Positions 1-9,111 are shown, counted from the first letter of the stretch. The stretch: DNA of 64,000 nucleotides from Dialister micraerophilus DSM 19965 (GCF_000194985.1 NZ_GL878519.1:395211-459210); one strand, 5' to 3'. Program-made: numbers and translations. Notes: a model not told the origin generated them from the sequence alone.

Positions 1-26
1 CAGATGTAATGTGAAGTGTTTTTCTA

Positions 27-809
27 TTACTGTTTCTGTTGTTCACCGAACCATTTTTTGTAAATCTTGTCATAGGTTCCGTTTTCTTTGATTTCTTTCA
101 AAGCTTTGTTTACGGCATCTTGCAATTCTTTATTGTCTTTATTTACTGCAAGCGACATTGCCGGACCGGGCTTCGGTGTTCCTACTATTTGAAGATCCTT
201 ATCGGCACCCTGATTCAAGTAGTACATTGTTACCGGACGATCGAGAACTACTGCATCAAGTGTAGACGCCTGCAATTCCATAAATGCCTGTGAGTTTGAG
301 TCAAGTTGTTTTACATTTGCAGCTTTTGCTTCCTGTGCAAGTTCTACCGACTTCGTTCCTACCTGAGCACCTACATTCTTACCTTCAAGATCTTTCCAAT
401 CATGAATTGTGTCATTGTCTTTTCTTGTAACAATTACATATCCGTTTTCACTGAAATAGGGATCTGAGAATGCAACTTGTTTTGCACGTTCCGGTGTAGC
501 ATCCATACCTGCGGCAATCATATCGATTTGTCCGCTTTGTACTGCCGGTATCAATGCATCAAAACCCATACTCTTGAATTCCATCTTACTTCCCATTTGC
601 TTTATAACAGCTTCCGCCAAATCCAAATCAAATCCGACGTATTTATCACCGTCTACGAATTCAAACGGTGGGAAAGTCGTTTCCGAACCTACTCGGATAA
701 CCGGAGGAATCCCGTTCTTTGTTGTACTGTCCGATCCGCATCCTGCAGAAATCAGAGCTGCTGCCATAGCACCTATAGCAAGTATTGTTTTAAATTTCTT
801 ACCAAACAT
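27..809 (-). CDS. Amino-acid ABC transporter substrate-binding lipoprotein (SBP family 3)
   Basis: A 260-residue extracytoplasmic solute-binding protein of the polar amino-acid family. The N terminus has a lysine-rich start, a hydrophobic stretch and the lipobox ISAGC, so the mature protein should begin at Cys24 as a lipid-anchored protein. The family-3 fold is visible from about residue 38 (IRVGSETTFPPFEF, then GFDLDLAEAVIKQMG) and ends near KIYKKWFGE. It would capture an amino acid and pass it to a permease/ATPase pair, which must lie beyond the left edge if linked, since transcription runs leftward. The start follows AGGAGG. The exact ligand (glutamine, arginine, cystine or other) cannot be read from the sequence. 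Confidence 0.9.
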   Translation of the reverse strand: MFGKKFKTILAIGAMAAALISAGCGSDSTTKNGIPPVIRVGSETTFPPFEFVDGDKYVGFDLDLAEAVIKQMGSKMEFKSMGFDALIPAVQSGQIDMIAAGMDATPERAKQVAFSDPYFSENGYVIVTRKDNDTIHDWKDLEGKNVGAQVGTKSVELAQEAKAANVKQLDSNSQAFMELQASTLDAVVLDRPVTMYYLNQGADKDLQIVGTPKPGPAMSLAVNKDNKELQDAVNKALKEIKENGTYDKIYKKWFGEQQKQ

Positions 810-866
810 ATAATCATCCTCCTGTTATTAAATTGTAGTATTGATTTTTACTACGTGTTGAAAGTT

Positions 867-895
867 ATAATAACACCGCAATTTAACACTGTCAA
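867..895 (-). promoter_or_regulatory. Sigma-A promoter of the binding-protein gene
   Basis: On the minus strand a perfect TTGACA (890-895) is followed after 17 bases by TATTAT (867-872), about 55 bases upstream of the start codon. This is a consensus-like housekeeping promoter. The stretch between it and the gene shows no terminator-like hairpin. Confidence 0.7.
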
Positions 896-1013
896 TAGAA
901 TTTATTCAACTTTTTGTATTTTTATTTCGTTTCTAATTTTAATTGTGTGTATATTCTTACAGCACCGTTATATGCTTCGTTTTTTAGAAATCTATATTTA
1001 CATTTATCTTAAA

Positions 1014-1042
1014 TTGACCATGATTGCATATCATGCTATATT
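1014..1042 (+). promoter_or_regulatory. Promoter of the DedA gene with an inverted repeat in the spacer
   Basis: TTGACC (1014-1019) and TATATT (1037-1042) are separated by 17 bases, with a TGC extension before the -10. The spacer holds the inverted repeat CATGAT-N5-ATCATG (1019-1035), placed where a repressor could block polymerase. No regulator gene lies next to it. Confidence 0.65.
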
Positions 1043-1075
1043 AAAATATAAATATATAAATAAGAAAGGTTTTTC

Positions 1076-1666
1076 ATGGAGCTTATAATTTCTTTTCTCT
1101 CCGAATGGGGATATTCGGCACTGTTTGTAACTATGGCTTTGGAAAATATGAATGTCCCGATTCCGAGTGAAATTATTCTCGGCTTTGCAGGATTTCTTGT
1201 TTCACAGCAAATTTTTTCATTTTGGCCGACGGTAATAGTTGCCACAATTGCAGGTGTTGTCGGATCATTATTGTCTTATTGGATCGGTGCGACAAGCGGT
1301 CGGCTTTTTTTATTGAAAATAGCTGAGAAAAATTCATTTACAAATAAAAAACTTCAAATGGCGGATGCATGGTTCAAAAAGTATGGAGGGCTTGCGGTAT
1401 TTACCGGAAGATTGCTTCCCGGAATACGCACATTCATATCTTTGCCGGCAGGTATTTCGCATTATCCTTTGGTACAATTTGTAATTTATACGATAATAGG
1501 TACTATACCGTGGACACTTATGCTTATATATATAGGCGACTTGCTCGGTGAAAATTGGCACGAGTTACTTAATTACAAACTTGAACTTGCACTTTTTTCA
1601 ATCGGTGTACTTATAATTGCATTGGTATTATATTTTATTATCAGACAGCGCAAAGATAATGTTTAA
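1076..1666 (+). CDS. DedA family membrane protein
   Basis: A 196-residue integral membrane protein of the DedA/SNARE-associated (PF09335) family. The signature GRLLPGIRTF lies at residues 111-120, and the conserved acidic/proline segment ENMNVPIPSE at 23-32. Several hydrophobic stretches span the length, and the C terminus ends in a basic tail (RQRK). DedA proteins affect membrane homeostasis, and members are linked to recycling of undecaprenyl phosphate or to phospholipid movement; which role applies here is unknown. Length is normal for the family (about 190-220). The promoter lies about 35 bases upstream and a hairpin terminator follows, so the gene is probably monocistronic. Confidence 0.9.
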   Translation: MELIISFLSEWGYSALFVTMALENMNVPIPSEIILGFAGFLVSQQIFSFWPTVIVATIAGVVGSLLSYWIGATSGRLFLLKIAEKNSFTNKKLQMADAWFKKYGGLAVFTGRLLPGIRTFISLPAGISHYPLVQFVIYTIIGTIPWTLMLIYIGDLLGENWHELLNYKLELALFSIGVLIIALVLYFIIRQRKDNV

Positions 1667-1673
1667 TAATTGT

Positions 1674-1700
1674 AACGGCGCTATAATGCGTCGTTTTTTG
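1674..1700 (+). terminator. Rho-independent terminator after the DedA gene
   Basis: AACGGCGC (1674-1681) pairs with GCGTCGTT (1688-1695), eight pairs with one G-T wobble and a six-base loop, followed by a T tract. Confidence 0.7.
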
Positions 1701-1732
1701 TATGATTGTTTTTTCAAGGAGTATTTATTATT

Positions 1733-3400
1733 ATGCAAGAATCATTTATTACAAGATTTGATGCAAAAATAAAAAGCTGCAAAAATATACATCTTATTGC
1801 CGTACTTTTTATTGTTTCTTTCATTTTGCTTTCAATCGGAAGTTCTCTCCTTCCCGTAACCGATCCGGTTGAATCGAATTATGCACTTACGGCGAAAGAA
1901 ATGGTTTTGTCGGGTAATTGGATGTCACCTCAGATTTATGGCGTTTTTTGGTTTGATAAACCCATAATGATTTACTGGCTTTTGTCCGTTTCATACAGCA
2001 TTTTCGGATTTACAAATTTCGCTTCGAGATTGCCTTCGATAATTTTCGGTGCAATTTCCGTTCCTCTTTTATATTATTATGTTTCTCACATTTTAAAAGA
2101 TAAGCAAATTGCATTTTATTCCGGAATAATGCTCTTGACGTCTTTTGAATTTTGGCTTATTTCTCATGGAATTATTACAGATGCCGTTTTGCTTATGTTT
2201 ACTATTCCTACATTGTTTTCCGCATATACAGGTATAAAAAACAATAATATCAAACATATGCTTATAGCTTACGGTGCCGCAGGATTTGCATGTCTTACAA
2301 AAGGCCCCGTAGGATTGGTACTTCCCGGTCTTTTCCTTTTAATCTGGTGCGGACTTATGCGTTCGTCCGTGTATTTAAAAAGATGCTTTCCGTGGCAAGG
2401 TATAATTTTATTCTTAATTGTAGTTCTACCTTGGTATGGCGGTATGTACTTAATTCACGGACAAGATTTCATAAACGGTTTCTTGGGTATTCATAATGTA
2501 CTTCGTGCAACTTCTTCGGAGCATCCTTCCGACAATCATTGGTATTATTACTTGATTGTGCTTCCGTTATCTCTGCTTCCGTGGTTCGGTCTTACAGTTT
2601 ATCAGGCAATTAAAGAATGGAAAGAAAAAACGGATTTGTATTTATTCTTAATGACTTGGCTTTTAGGTACATTTTTCTTTTACACTTTAATGGCTACCAA
2701 GTATATTACATACACATATATCGCAGTTATACCGGGAATTGTTTTAGCCGCAAAAGCTATAAAAAGCATAAAAAAAGGAAGTACAAAGGCATATATATGT
2801 CTTTCAATACCGTTTTTCATTTTAACCGTTGCAATGGGATATTTGACGACTCGTGTGCATGAAGTAAATTGGACTTTCATGTATTTTATAATTATCCTAT
2901 CAATTGTTTTTGTAGGATTATTTTTCAAAAAAAATTTGCGACAAGGATATATATATGTTTCAACTTTCACTTTACTTATGTATATAAGCATGATTTTACA
3001 AGGTCTTCCCGTTTACATGAATACTCGTGCTCCAGTTTTCTTTGCTGACGAATTTAAAAATTTACCGGACAAACACTATTTCTTCGACACATATAGCACA
3101 TCTTACGTTTATTACACAAGCGATTTAGCCACCAGAATAAAACCGTCAACTGCACTCGCAACTAATGTTGAATCAAGAAATTCGCTTTGGGATTTTAAAT
3201 TTATTATGCCGACAATAAGTGATAATGAATTCGAAAATAAAAAATTAAATGAATCGGCGTTTGTTTTCGTTTATAATAAGAATGCGGATGCTTTTAAAAA
3301 TTGGAAATTTTATAATCATTTTGTTCCGGTAAAGAAATTTGACGACGGAACAATTTACAAGTTGGTGACTATTGATGAATTATCCTCACATAATGCATAA
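1733..3400 (+). CDS. ArnT/PMT-type membrane glycosyltransferase
   Basis: A 555-residue polytopic protein of the GT-C class (GT83, 4-amino-4-deoxy-L-arabinose transferase/PMT_2 family). The first periplasmic loop carries the acidic motif PVTDPVESNYALTAKEM near residues 42-58, the usual metal/sugar-donor site, and is followed by the FDKPIMIYW segment typical of ArnT. About a dozen hydrophobic helices and a soluble C-terminal part of about 100 residues follow. Such enzymes move a sugar from an undecaprenyl-phosphate carrier to lipid A or another envelope acceptor; the donor here is not known. ATG at 1733 is chosen because AAGGAG sits 11 bases upstream; an in-frame TTG at 1706 is less likely. The end overlaps the next gene. 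Confidence 0.85.
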   Translation: MQESFITRFDAKIKSCKNIHLIAVLFIVSFILLSIGSSLLPVTDPVESNYALTAKEMVLSGNWMSPQIYGVFWFDKPIMIYWLLSVSYSIFGFTNFASRLPSIIFGAISVPLLYYYVSHILKDKQIAFYSGIMLLTSFEFWLISHGIITDAVLLMFTIPTLFSAYTGIKNNNIKHMLIAYGAAGFACLTKGPVGLVLPGLFLLIWCGLMRSSVYLKRCFPWQGIILFLIVVLPWYGGMYLIHGQDFINGFLGIHNVLRATSSEHPSDNHWYYYLIVLPLSLLPWFGLTVYQAIKEWKEKTDLYLFLMTWLLGTFFFYTLMATKYITYTYIAVIPGIVLAAKAIKSIKKGSTKAYICLSIPFFILTVAMGYLTTRVHEVNWTFMYFIIILSIVFVGLFFKKNLRQGYIYVSTFTLLMYISMILQGLPVYMNTRAPVFFADEFKNLPDKHYFFDTYSTSYVYYTSDLATRIKPSTALATNVESRNSLWDFKFIMPTISDNEFENKKLNESAFVFVYNKNADAFKNWKFYNHFVPVKKFDDGTIYKLVTIDELSSHNA

Positions 3401-4094
3401 AATCAGAGTTTTTACCGAATCTCTGAAGAAATACAAAGAAAAAAATGTTTTCAATCCATGGACCGATTTCGATCCCGATTATGATATTGCTCATTCACGT
3501 TCTATAAGAAAAGCACAGCTTGAACGTTACCTTGTACATCGCATGGATTCTCCCCGCTTGTTGATAGTTGCGGAAGCTTGCGGTTATCAAGGTTGCCGTT
3601 TTACCGGAATACCTTTGACTTCGGAGCGTATGATGCTTGATTTACATCCTGTTGTAAACAGTAAAATGATAATCGGTTCTCCCGGACGCAGAACAAGCAG
3701 AAAAGAAAGTCCGTTTCTTCCTGCCGATATTCAGCGTGAAAAAGGATTTAACGAACCTACGGATACAATTGTTTGGAAAGCAGCTTTGGAAAGCGGATTG
3801 GCGCCTGACGATTTTATACTATGGAATATTTTCCCTTTCCATCCGCATAAACCGGGCAAAATGCTTACCAATCGCACTCCCACTCAAAAAGAATTGGATG
3901 CCGGATTGATTTATACCGAAAAACTTCTTGAGTTGGTAGGTGGAAATATTAAAATCTGTGCAGTCGGTAAAAAAAGCGAAACTACATTAAAAAATGCCGG
4001 CTACAAAGTTACCGGCGTAAGACATCCTGCAAACGGAGGTGCAACTCTTTTCAGAGAAGGTTTACAGGATTTTATAAAAGAAATCGGTGTATAA
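3375..4094 (+). CDS. Uracil-DNA glycosylase superfamily protein
   Basis: A 239-residue protein with features of the uracil-DNA glycosylase fold: LLIVAEACGYQGCRFTGIPL (motif 1 region), WNIFPFHPH in the middle, and a late RHPANGG segment that matches the HPS-type motif 2 loop. It probably removes uracil or other damaged bases from DNA, but its subfamily and activity are inferred. Two in-frame starts, ATG 3375 and ATG 3393, overlap the end of the glycosyltransferase gene by 26 and 8 bases. GGTGA precedes the first at a sensible distance, and neither has a strong AGGAGG. Translational coupling with the upstream gene is likely. A strong terminator follows. Confidence 0.7.
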   Translation: MNYPHIMHKIRVFTESLKKYKEKNVFNPWTDFDPDYDIAHSRSIRKAQLERYLVHRMDSPRLLIVAEACGYQGCRFTGIPLTSERMMLDLHPVVNSKMIIGSPGRRTSRKESPFLPADIQREKGFNEPTDTIVWKAALESGLAPDDFILWNIFPFHPHKPGKMLTNRTPTQKELDAGLIYTEKLLELVGGNIKICAVGKKSETTLKNAGYKVTGVRHPANGGATLFREGLQDFIKEIGV

Positions 4095-4097
4095 ATT

Positions 4098-4130
4098 AAA
4101 GGCAAGAGATTAAAACTCTTGCCTTTTTTA
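4098..4130. terminator. Bidirectional intrinsic terminator between convergent genes
   Basis: GGCAAGAG (4101-4108) pairs with CTCTTGCC (4116-4123). Flanking A and T tracts extend the stem and give a T run on both strands. It serves the glycosylase gene (plus) and the gtrA-like gene (minus). Confidence 0.85.
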
Positions 4131-4529
4131 TTATCTTAATATTATTTTTTTCGTTATGTAATTCCAAATCATCACAACAGCAGCTGCAAAAACTTTTGCA
4201 AACATATACCAAATTGCGATTTTTTCAACCATAATGTACATTACGATTTGATTTATACCCAAACCTGCAACAGATGTAATTACAAACCACGTACGTTTTG
4301 TGTTTGACTGATTTTCGGTATTGAAAACAACATACACGCATAAAAAATAATTTACTATAAGTGCAATAATAAAAGCCGCTGCCGAAGAAATTAAGTACTG
4401 TATGTGCAAATATTCGGTAAATCCGTAAAGCATTGCGAATTCCAACACGAAACAAAATCCGCCGACAACTACAAATCTTATTATTTCTTTTAAGTGTTTC
4501 TTGTATAAATTGTAAAACGATTTAAACAT
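4131..4529 (-). CDS. GtrA-like family membrane protein
   Basis: A 132-residue protein with four hydrophobic helices and the GtrA pattern (FVVVGGFCFVLEFAMLYGFTE near the N terminus, ending IWNYITKKIILR). GtrA proteins are small membrane proteins thought to flip or present polyprenyl-linked sugars during polysaccharide modification. It is the last gene of a minus-strand run starting at polA. The ArnT-like glycosyltransferase 730 bases away on the other strand may act in the same kind of pathway, but that link is only positional. Confidence 0.85.
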   Translation of the reverse strand: MFKSFYNLYKKHLKEIIRFVVVGGFCFVLEFAMLYGFTEYLHIQYLISSAAAFIIALIVNYFLCVYVVFNTENQSNTKRTWFVITSVAGLGINQIVMYIMVEKIAIWYMFAKVFAAAVVMIWNYITKKIILR

Positions 4530-4534
4530 TTTTC

Positions 4535-5233
4535 CTACTCTTCCGATACGGGATTTAAATAAAGATTGTGTAAATCTTCTTTTAAATTCTTGATTATTTT
4601 TTGCTCGAATTCTTTAAGTGTCGTTGCGTCATATTTGTGTATTATTTTAGGAATTCCCCCGGCACGCATTTCTCCATAATATTGATTTCTGTACATATTA
4701 TAAAAAAATAAAATACCGCTGTTATTTTGCCTGCATTCATATGCAGCTACTATATATGAACCGTTAAGCCCCAAAATCGGCATGGACGGTTCTATGACTC
4801 TTTTGTAATTATGTATTGTTTCCGGCATGGCTTTTGAATAATCCCATTTCGTAAATCCGGTGCTTTTTACAAGTACAGATACCTTACTTCTATCTATCAT
4901 TTCTTTGTATATGAATTCGGGTAGCATCGTTTTTACAATATTTTTAAATTTTTCAAAATCACCTGTTATCATTTCAATTTGAGTTATTACAAATAATCTG
5001 AAATCGGCTTTTATCATAAAATCCATTGTTTCTTCATCGAACAATGCTTTTACTTCCCAACCGTTTTTTTCATTTACGTAAGAGAATGCATAGTATTTAC
5101 GATCATCTTGAACATCTACTCTTTTTAAACTGTATTCATGAACAGTTTGAGGCAAATCATCTTCTATTTTCCAATTTAAAAACAGATTCCTTCGATTTTC
5201 ACGTTCTTCTTTTATTTTATTTATGTCGCTCAT
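4535..5233 (-). CDS. Conserved-looking protein of unknown function
   Basis: I do not recognise this 232-residue protein. It is soluble, with no signal peptide or membrane helix, and charged at both ends. The N-terminal part (DDLPQTVHEYSLKRVDVQ) and the middle (DYSKAMPETIHNYKRVIEPSMPILG) each carry a P-x-T-[IV]-H-[EN]-Y motif, which suggests two copies of one small domain. GILFFYNMYRNQYYGEM near the end looks like a beta/alpha element. It overlaps the lytic transglycosylase gene upstream by 17 bases and sits five bases from the gtrA-like gene, so all three are co-transcribed. Its start has a good AGGGAG site. An envelope role is suggested only by neighbours. Confidence 0.75.
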   Translation of the reverse strand: MSDINKIKEERENRRNLFLNWKIEDDLPQTVHEYSLKRVDVQDDRKYYAFSYVNEKNGWEVKALFDEETMDFMIKADFRLFVITQIEMITGDFEKFKNIVKTMLPEFIYKEMIDRSKVSVLVKSTGFTKWDYSKAMPETIHNYKRVIEPSMPILGLNGSYIVAAYECRQNNSGILFFYNMYRNQYYGEMRAGGIPKIIHKYDATTLKEFEQKIIKNLKEDLHNLYLNPVSEE

Positions 5234-5834
5234 TCTCTACTCCCTCTTGCTCTTCTGTATTTTCTTCTTCATCCAATCTGTCTCTTGTTTCCACTACCAA
5301 TTTTACAAATTCTCTTGTTTCCGGAAACGGTATTTCTTTTATATTTGTGAAATCATCTTTCCAACCGTATTCGGTTATCCATTCATCTACATTACCTCTT
5401 CCGGCATTGTATGCTGCAAGTGCCAAAACTTCGTTATTGTGATATTTTTTGAGCAAATAATCTATATACCACGTTCCGAGCATTATATTTTGTCGAGGTT
5501 CTTTCAAATCCGTATATTGCAATTCGCCTTCTTGTGCTATCCATTCGGCGGTTTTCGGCATCAATTGCATCATTCCGACAGCACCTACATGTGATACCGC
5601 TTTTTGATCAAATTTACTTTCCGCATGCATTACAGCTTCGACCAAGTGTCTTTGTACTCTGTATTTATGTGCGTATTCAGTTATTATCATACGTATTTCG
5701 GGTGCAGGTCGACTTAAATAGTTGTGTAAAAATATTGAAAATAAAACAATACCTATGAATAAAAGCACCGTAAAAAGTCTAACACCGCGCTTAATATGAT
5801 TTTGTCGTACATTAGACTTTTTATGTCTTTTCAT
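5217..5834 (-). CDS. Membrane-anchored lytic transglycosylase (SLT domain)
   Basis: A 205-residue protein with a basic N terminus and one membrane helix (residues about 19-38), followed by a soluble-lytic-transglycosylase domain. The catalytic glutamate is in VMHAESKFDQKAVS, followed by the family motif GMMQLMP and later ALAAYNAGRGNV. It would cleave peptidoglycan between MurNAc and GlcNAc to form 1,6-anhydro ends, acting outside the cytoplasmic membrane. An acidic tail (DEEENTEEQEG) follows the domain. The start follows GAGGTAAAT and lies two bases after coaE, so it belongs to the polA-coaE transcript. Confidence 0.9.
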   Translation of the reverse strand: MKRHKKSNVRQNHIKRGVRLFTVLLFIGIVLFSIFLHNYLSRPAPEIRMIITEYAHKYRVQRHLVEAVMHAESKFDQKAVSHVGAVGMMQLMPKTAEWIAQEGELQYTDLKEPRQNIMLGTWYIDYLLKKYHNNEVLALAAYNAGRGNVDEWITEYGWKDDFTNIKEIPFPETREFVKLVVETRDRLDEEENTEEQEGVENERHK

Positions 5835-5836
5835 AT

Positions 5837-6448
5837 TTACCTCTTTTCTGTTTTTTCAATTATTTTTTGAAGTTCTTCAATTACTTGTTTTCCGGTTTCT
5901 TCAATTGTGCCGCCATTATTTATTATTTTATCGGCATATTCTTCTTTTTCCGATTCGGGCATTTGAATTTCTATACGTTTTTTTATTTCTTCCGTTGAAA
6001 GATTTGTACGCAAACGTAATCTTTCAATCCGTTCATTATAATCGGCTTTTACAAGCCACGTTTCATTTACACGTGTATGCCATCCGCTTTCTATCAGCAA
6101 CGGTACGTCTAAAAATATAACTTTACTTCCTTCCGTTACATATTTTTCCGTTTCGTTCATCATTTCGTCCCAAACTTTCGGATGTACAAATTCATTAAGT
6201 TTCTTTCTTTTTACGGTATTTGTAAACAACACCGATGAAAATTTCACTTTATTCAAGCTTCCGTCTTTATCGAAAACATTTTTACCGAAAATTTCATGTA
6301 TTTTATCAAATGTACTTTCTTCATTCATAATTTTATGTGCAATCACATCGGCATCTATGACAGGTATTCCGTTTGAACGCAGACAATCCGCTACCGTACT
6401 TTTACCTGATCCCATACCTCCGGTAAGTCCTATTAAATACATATTCAT
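5837..6448 (-). CDS. coaE: Dephospho-CoA kinase
   Basis: A 203-residue P-loop kinase that phosphorylates the 3'-OH of dephospho-CoA, the last step of coenzyme A synthesis. It begins with the Walker A motif GLTGGMGSGKST, followed by IPVIDADVIAHKI and the lid arginines around RIERLRLRTNLS. Length fits the family. ATG at 6448 is chosen because it overlaps the polA stop as TAATG, a coupled arrangement; an in-frame TTG 18 bases upstream is less likely. polA-coaE adjacency is common in Firmicutes. Confidence 0.95.
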   Translation of the reverse strand: MNMYLIGLTGGMGSGKSTVADCLRSNGIPVIDADVIAHKIMNEESTFDKIHEIFGKNVFDKDGSLNKVKFSSVLFTNTVKRKKLNEFVHPKVWDEMMNETEKYVTEGSKVIFLDVPLLIESGWHTRVNETWLVKADYNERIERLRLRTNLSTEEIKKRIEIQMPESEKEEYADKIINNGGTIEETGKQVIEELQKIIEKTEKR

Positions 6449-9021
6449 TACTTGGTTTCCGCCCAATTTTTACCTACATGCACATCTGCAACAAGTTTCA
6501 CTTTTAATGAAACAACGGATTCCATTGTTTCTTTAAGCAATTTACTTATTTCTTCAACTTCTTCTTTTACCGCTTCTATAACAAGTTCGTCATGTACTTG
6601 TAATAAAATACGACTCTTGTACTTGCCCTTTTTCATTTTTCCGTATACTTGAATCATGGCAATTTTCATGATGTCCGCTGCACTTCCTTGTATCGGAGTG
6701 TTCATAGCAGTACGTTCGGCAAATGATCTGCGTTGAAAATTTTTGCTGTTTATATCAGGCAAATCACGATATCTTCCAAACAATGTTTTCACTTTTCCGG
6801 TTTTTCTTGCTTCTTCCGTCATCTTTTTCATAAATTCATGTATTCCGGGGTATCTTTTCAAGTATGTTTTTATATATTCATCAGCTTTTTTCCTGCTTAT
6901 TCCAAGTTGTTTTGAAAGTCCGAAATCGCTTATTCCATAAATGATACCGAAGTTTACGGCTTTTGCATGTGAACGTTGTTCACTCGTTACTTCTTCAAAG
7001 GGAACTCCGAATACTTCAGATGCCGTTCTTCTGTGTATGTCTTCTTTATTTTCAAATGCACGTATAAGTCCTTCATCTCCCGACATATGTGCCAATACAC
7101 GCAATTCCACTTGTGAATAGTCCGAAGATATAAAGAAATCGTATCCTTCACCCGGTACAAACAAAGAACGAATTACTTTTCCCTCTTCCGTTCTTACGGG
7201 TATGTTTTGCAAATTCGGATCCGAACTGCTCAATCTTCCCGTGGCGGTTACCATTTGATTGAATGATGTATGTACTCGCTTTGTTTCTTTTCGCACAAGT
7301 AACGGTATTGCATCAAGATATGTGGAAATAAGTTTTGCCAATGTTCTGTATTCAAGTATGTTCTTTACAAAAGGATAATCTATTGCAAGATTTTCCAAAA
7401 CATCTGCCGCCGTAGAGTATCCGGTTTTGGTTTTCTTCCCTGTCGGCATTCCCATTTTATCGAATAATATGTGGCTTAATTGTTTAGGAGAATTTACGTT
7501 GAATTCTTCTCCGGCTTCTCTATAAATTTCCAAAAGAAGTTTTTCTTCTTTTTCTTTCATGTTTTTCCGAACTTTTTTCCAATTTTCTTCGTCTATAGAA
7601 ATACCGTTCTTTTCCATTTCTGCCAATACTTCGATTAACGGTTGTTCTACTTCTTTGAATAATTTTTCTATATCATTTTTTACCAAAAGTTCATAGGATG
7701 ATGTGTATAAAGCCAAAAGGAAATCTGCAATCATATTTCCGTTTTGTTCAAAACTTGCGTTTTCGTCAATATATATTGACGGTACTTTAAATAATTCTCC
7801 TACATATGAGCGATTATAAGTAACATGCGTGGGATCAAGTAAGTACGCAATAAGAGTTACATCATAAAATTTCAAATTTTCATATGGAAAATCCGATTCG
7901 AATATTTCTTTGCTGTTTTCTGCTATTATTGCCTTTGCTTTCAAAAGTTGCTTTTTAAATTCTGAAAAATCTTTACGTTCTACTTTGTAATTACCGCTTT
8001 TGGTTCCTGCTATTACTTCATTTATTTTGAAAAAAGGAGTTTTACCTTGAATTTCCGGTACAAATGAAATAATTTCATCTTCAAATGAAATATTTTTCTC
8101 CCAATTTAAAAGCGGTTTCATTTCTTCCATTTCTTTTTTCTTCGCTTCGGCAAGCATTTTAAATCTCGGCAATCCGCTTAATTCTTCAGCTATCGAATGA
8201 AGTCCCAATTTATCGAACAATTCTTTCATTTCATCGTAATGTATCGGTTGTTTCATTTCTTCAAGGGTTGCATTTATGGGTATATCGATACGTATCTTGG
8301 CTAAATTTCGTGACAAATATGCATCTTCTTTACCGCTTAAAAGTTTCGTCTTTTGTGCACCTTTTATTTCTTCAATATTTTTGTATATATTTTCGAGATT
8401 TTCATATTTTTGTAAAAGTTTTACTGCAGTTTTTTCGCCTATTCCTTTTACTCCGGGTATATTGTCGGATGTGTCTCCCATCAATGCTTTCATGTCTATT
8501 ATCTGAGAAGGTTTTATTCCGTACTTTTGAACTACTGCGGAAGGGGTCATTTCCGCCATGTTGCTTATACCTTTTTGCGTGAGAAATACCGTTACCTTTT
8601 CACTTGATAATTGCAACGAATCTCTATCTCCCGTAACTATCAAAACCGGAAATTCGTCTTTATACTTGAATGCCAATGTGCCGAGTATGTCGTCGCCTTC
8701 GTATCCGGCCATTTCATATACGGCAACTCCCATTACACGCAACAAATCTTTTATCAATTTAAATTGAGGTACAAGTTCGGCCGGTGCAGATTTTCTTGTA
8801 GCTTTATAGTCTTTATAAATTTCGTTTCTGAATGTATATCTGTCTTTGTCGAATGCTACAGCTATATATTCAGGGTCCAAATTACGATAAAGCCCTGCAA
8901 GCATACGCAAAAATCCATATACCGCATTTGTATATATTCCGTTGTGGGACAGTAACGGCAATGCATAAAAGGCTCTGTAAAATAAACTGCTGCCGTCTAT
9001 AATAACTAATTTTTTATCCAT
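6448..9021 (-). CDS. polA: DNA polymerase I
   Basis: An 857-residue family A polymerase for Okazaki fragment processing and repair. Residues 1 to about 290 form the 5'-3' exonuclease/flap domain (YEGDDILGTLA, GDTSDNIPGVKGIGEKTA). The central 3'-5' exonuclease fold (about 300-470) is present, but the DxE metal site of Klenow-type proofreaders is not visible, so proofreading is probably lost, as in Bacillus and Thermus. The polymerase part has motif A (SSDYSQVELRVLAH), motif B (RSHAKAVNFGIIYG) and motif C (QVHDEL). Its ATG follows GGGGGTATAT. It heads the run polA-coaE-SLT-unknown-gtrA. Confidence 0.97.
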   Translation of the reverse strand: MDKKLVIIDGSSLFYRAFYALPLLSHNGIYTNAVYGFLRMLAGLYRNLDPEYIAVAFDKDRYTFRNEIYKDYKATRKSAPAELVPQFKLIKDLLRVMGVAVYEMAGYEGDDILGTLAFKYKDEFPVLIVTGDRDSLQLSSEKVTVFLTQKGISNMAEMTPSAVVQKYGIKPSQIIDMKALMGDTSDNIPGVKGIGEKTAVKLLQKYENLENIYKNIEEIKGAQKTKLLSGKEDAYLSRNLAKIRIDIPINATLEEMKQPIHYDEMKELFDKLGLHSIAEELSGLPRFKMLAEAKKKEMEEMKPLLNWEKNISFEDEIISFVPEIQGKTPFFKINEVIAGTKSGNYKVERKDFSEFKKQLLKAKAIIAENSKEIFESDFPYENLKFYDVTLIAYLLDPTHVTYNRSYVGELFKVPSIYIDENASFEQNGNMIADFLLALYTSSYELLVKNDIEKLFKEVEQPLIEVLAEMEKNGISIDEENWKKVRKNMKEKEEKLLLEIYREAGEEFNVNSPKQLSHILFDKMGMPTGKKTKTGYSTAADVLENLAIDYPFVKNILEYRTLAKLISTYLDAIPLLVRKETKRVHTSFNQMVTATGRLSSSDPNLQNIPVRTEEGKVIRSLFVPGEGYDFFISSDYSQVELRVLAHMSGDEGLIRAFENKEDIHRRTASEVFGVPFEEVTSEQRSHAKAVNFGIIYGISDFGLSKQLGISRKKADEYIKTYLKRYPGIHEFMKKMTEEARKTGKVKTLFGRYRDLPDINSKNFQRRSFAERTAMNTPIQGSAADIMKIAMIQVYGKMKKGKYKSRILLQVHDELVIEAVKEEVEEISKLLKETMESVVSLKVKLVADVHVGKNWAETK

Positions 9022-9111
9022 ATATACCCCCGCAATATTGTCTTCACTTCATTATATATGATTTTTTAATATGTATCTACCGATGCGGTTTTTTGTGATT
9101 TCTCTACATAA

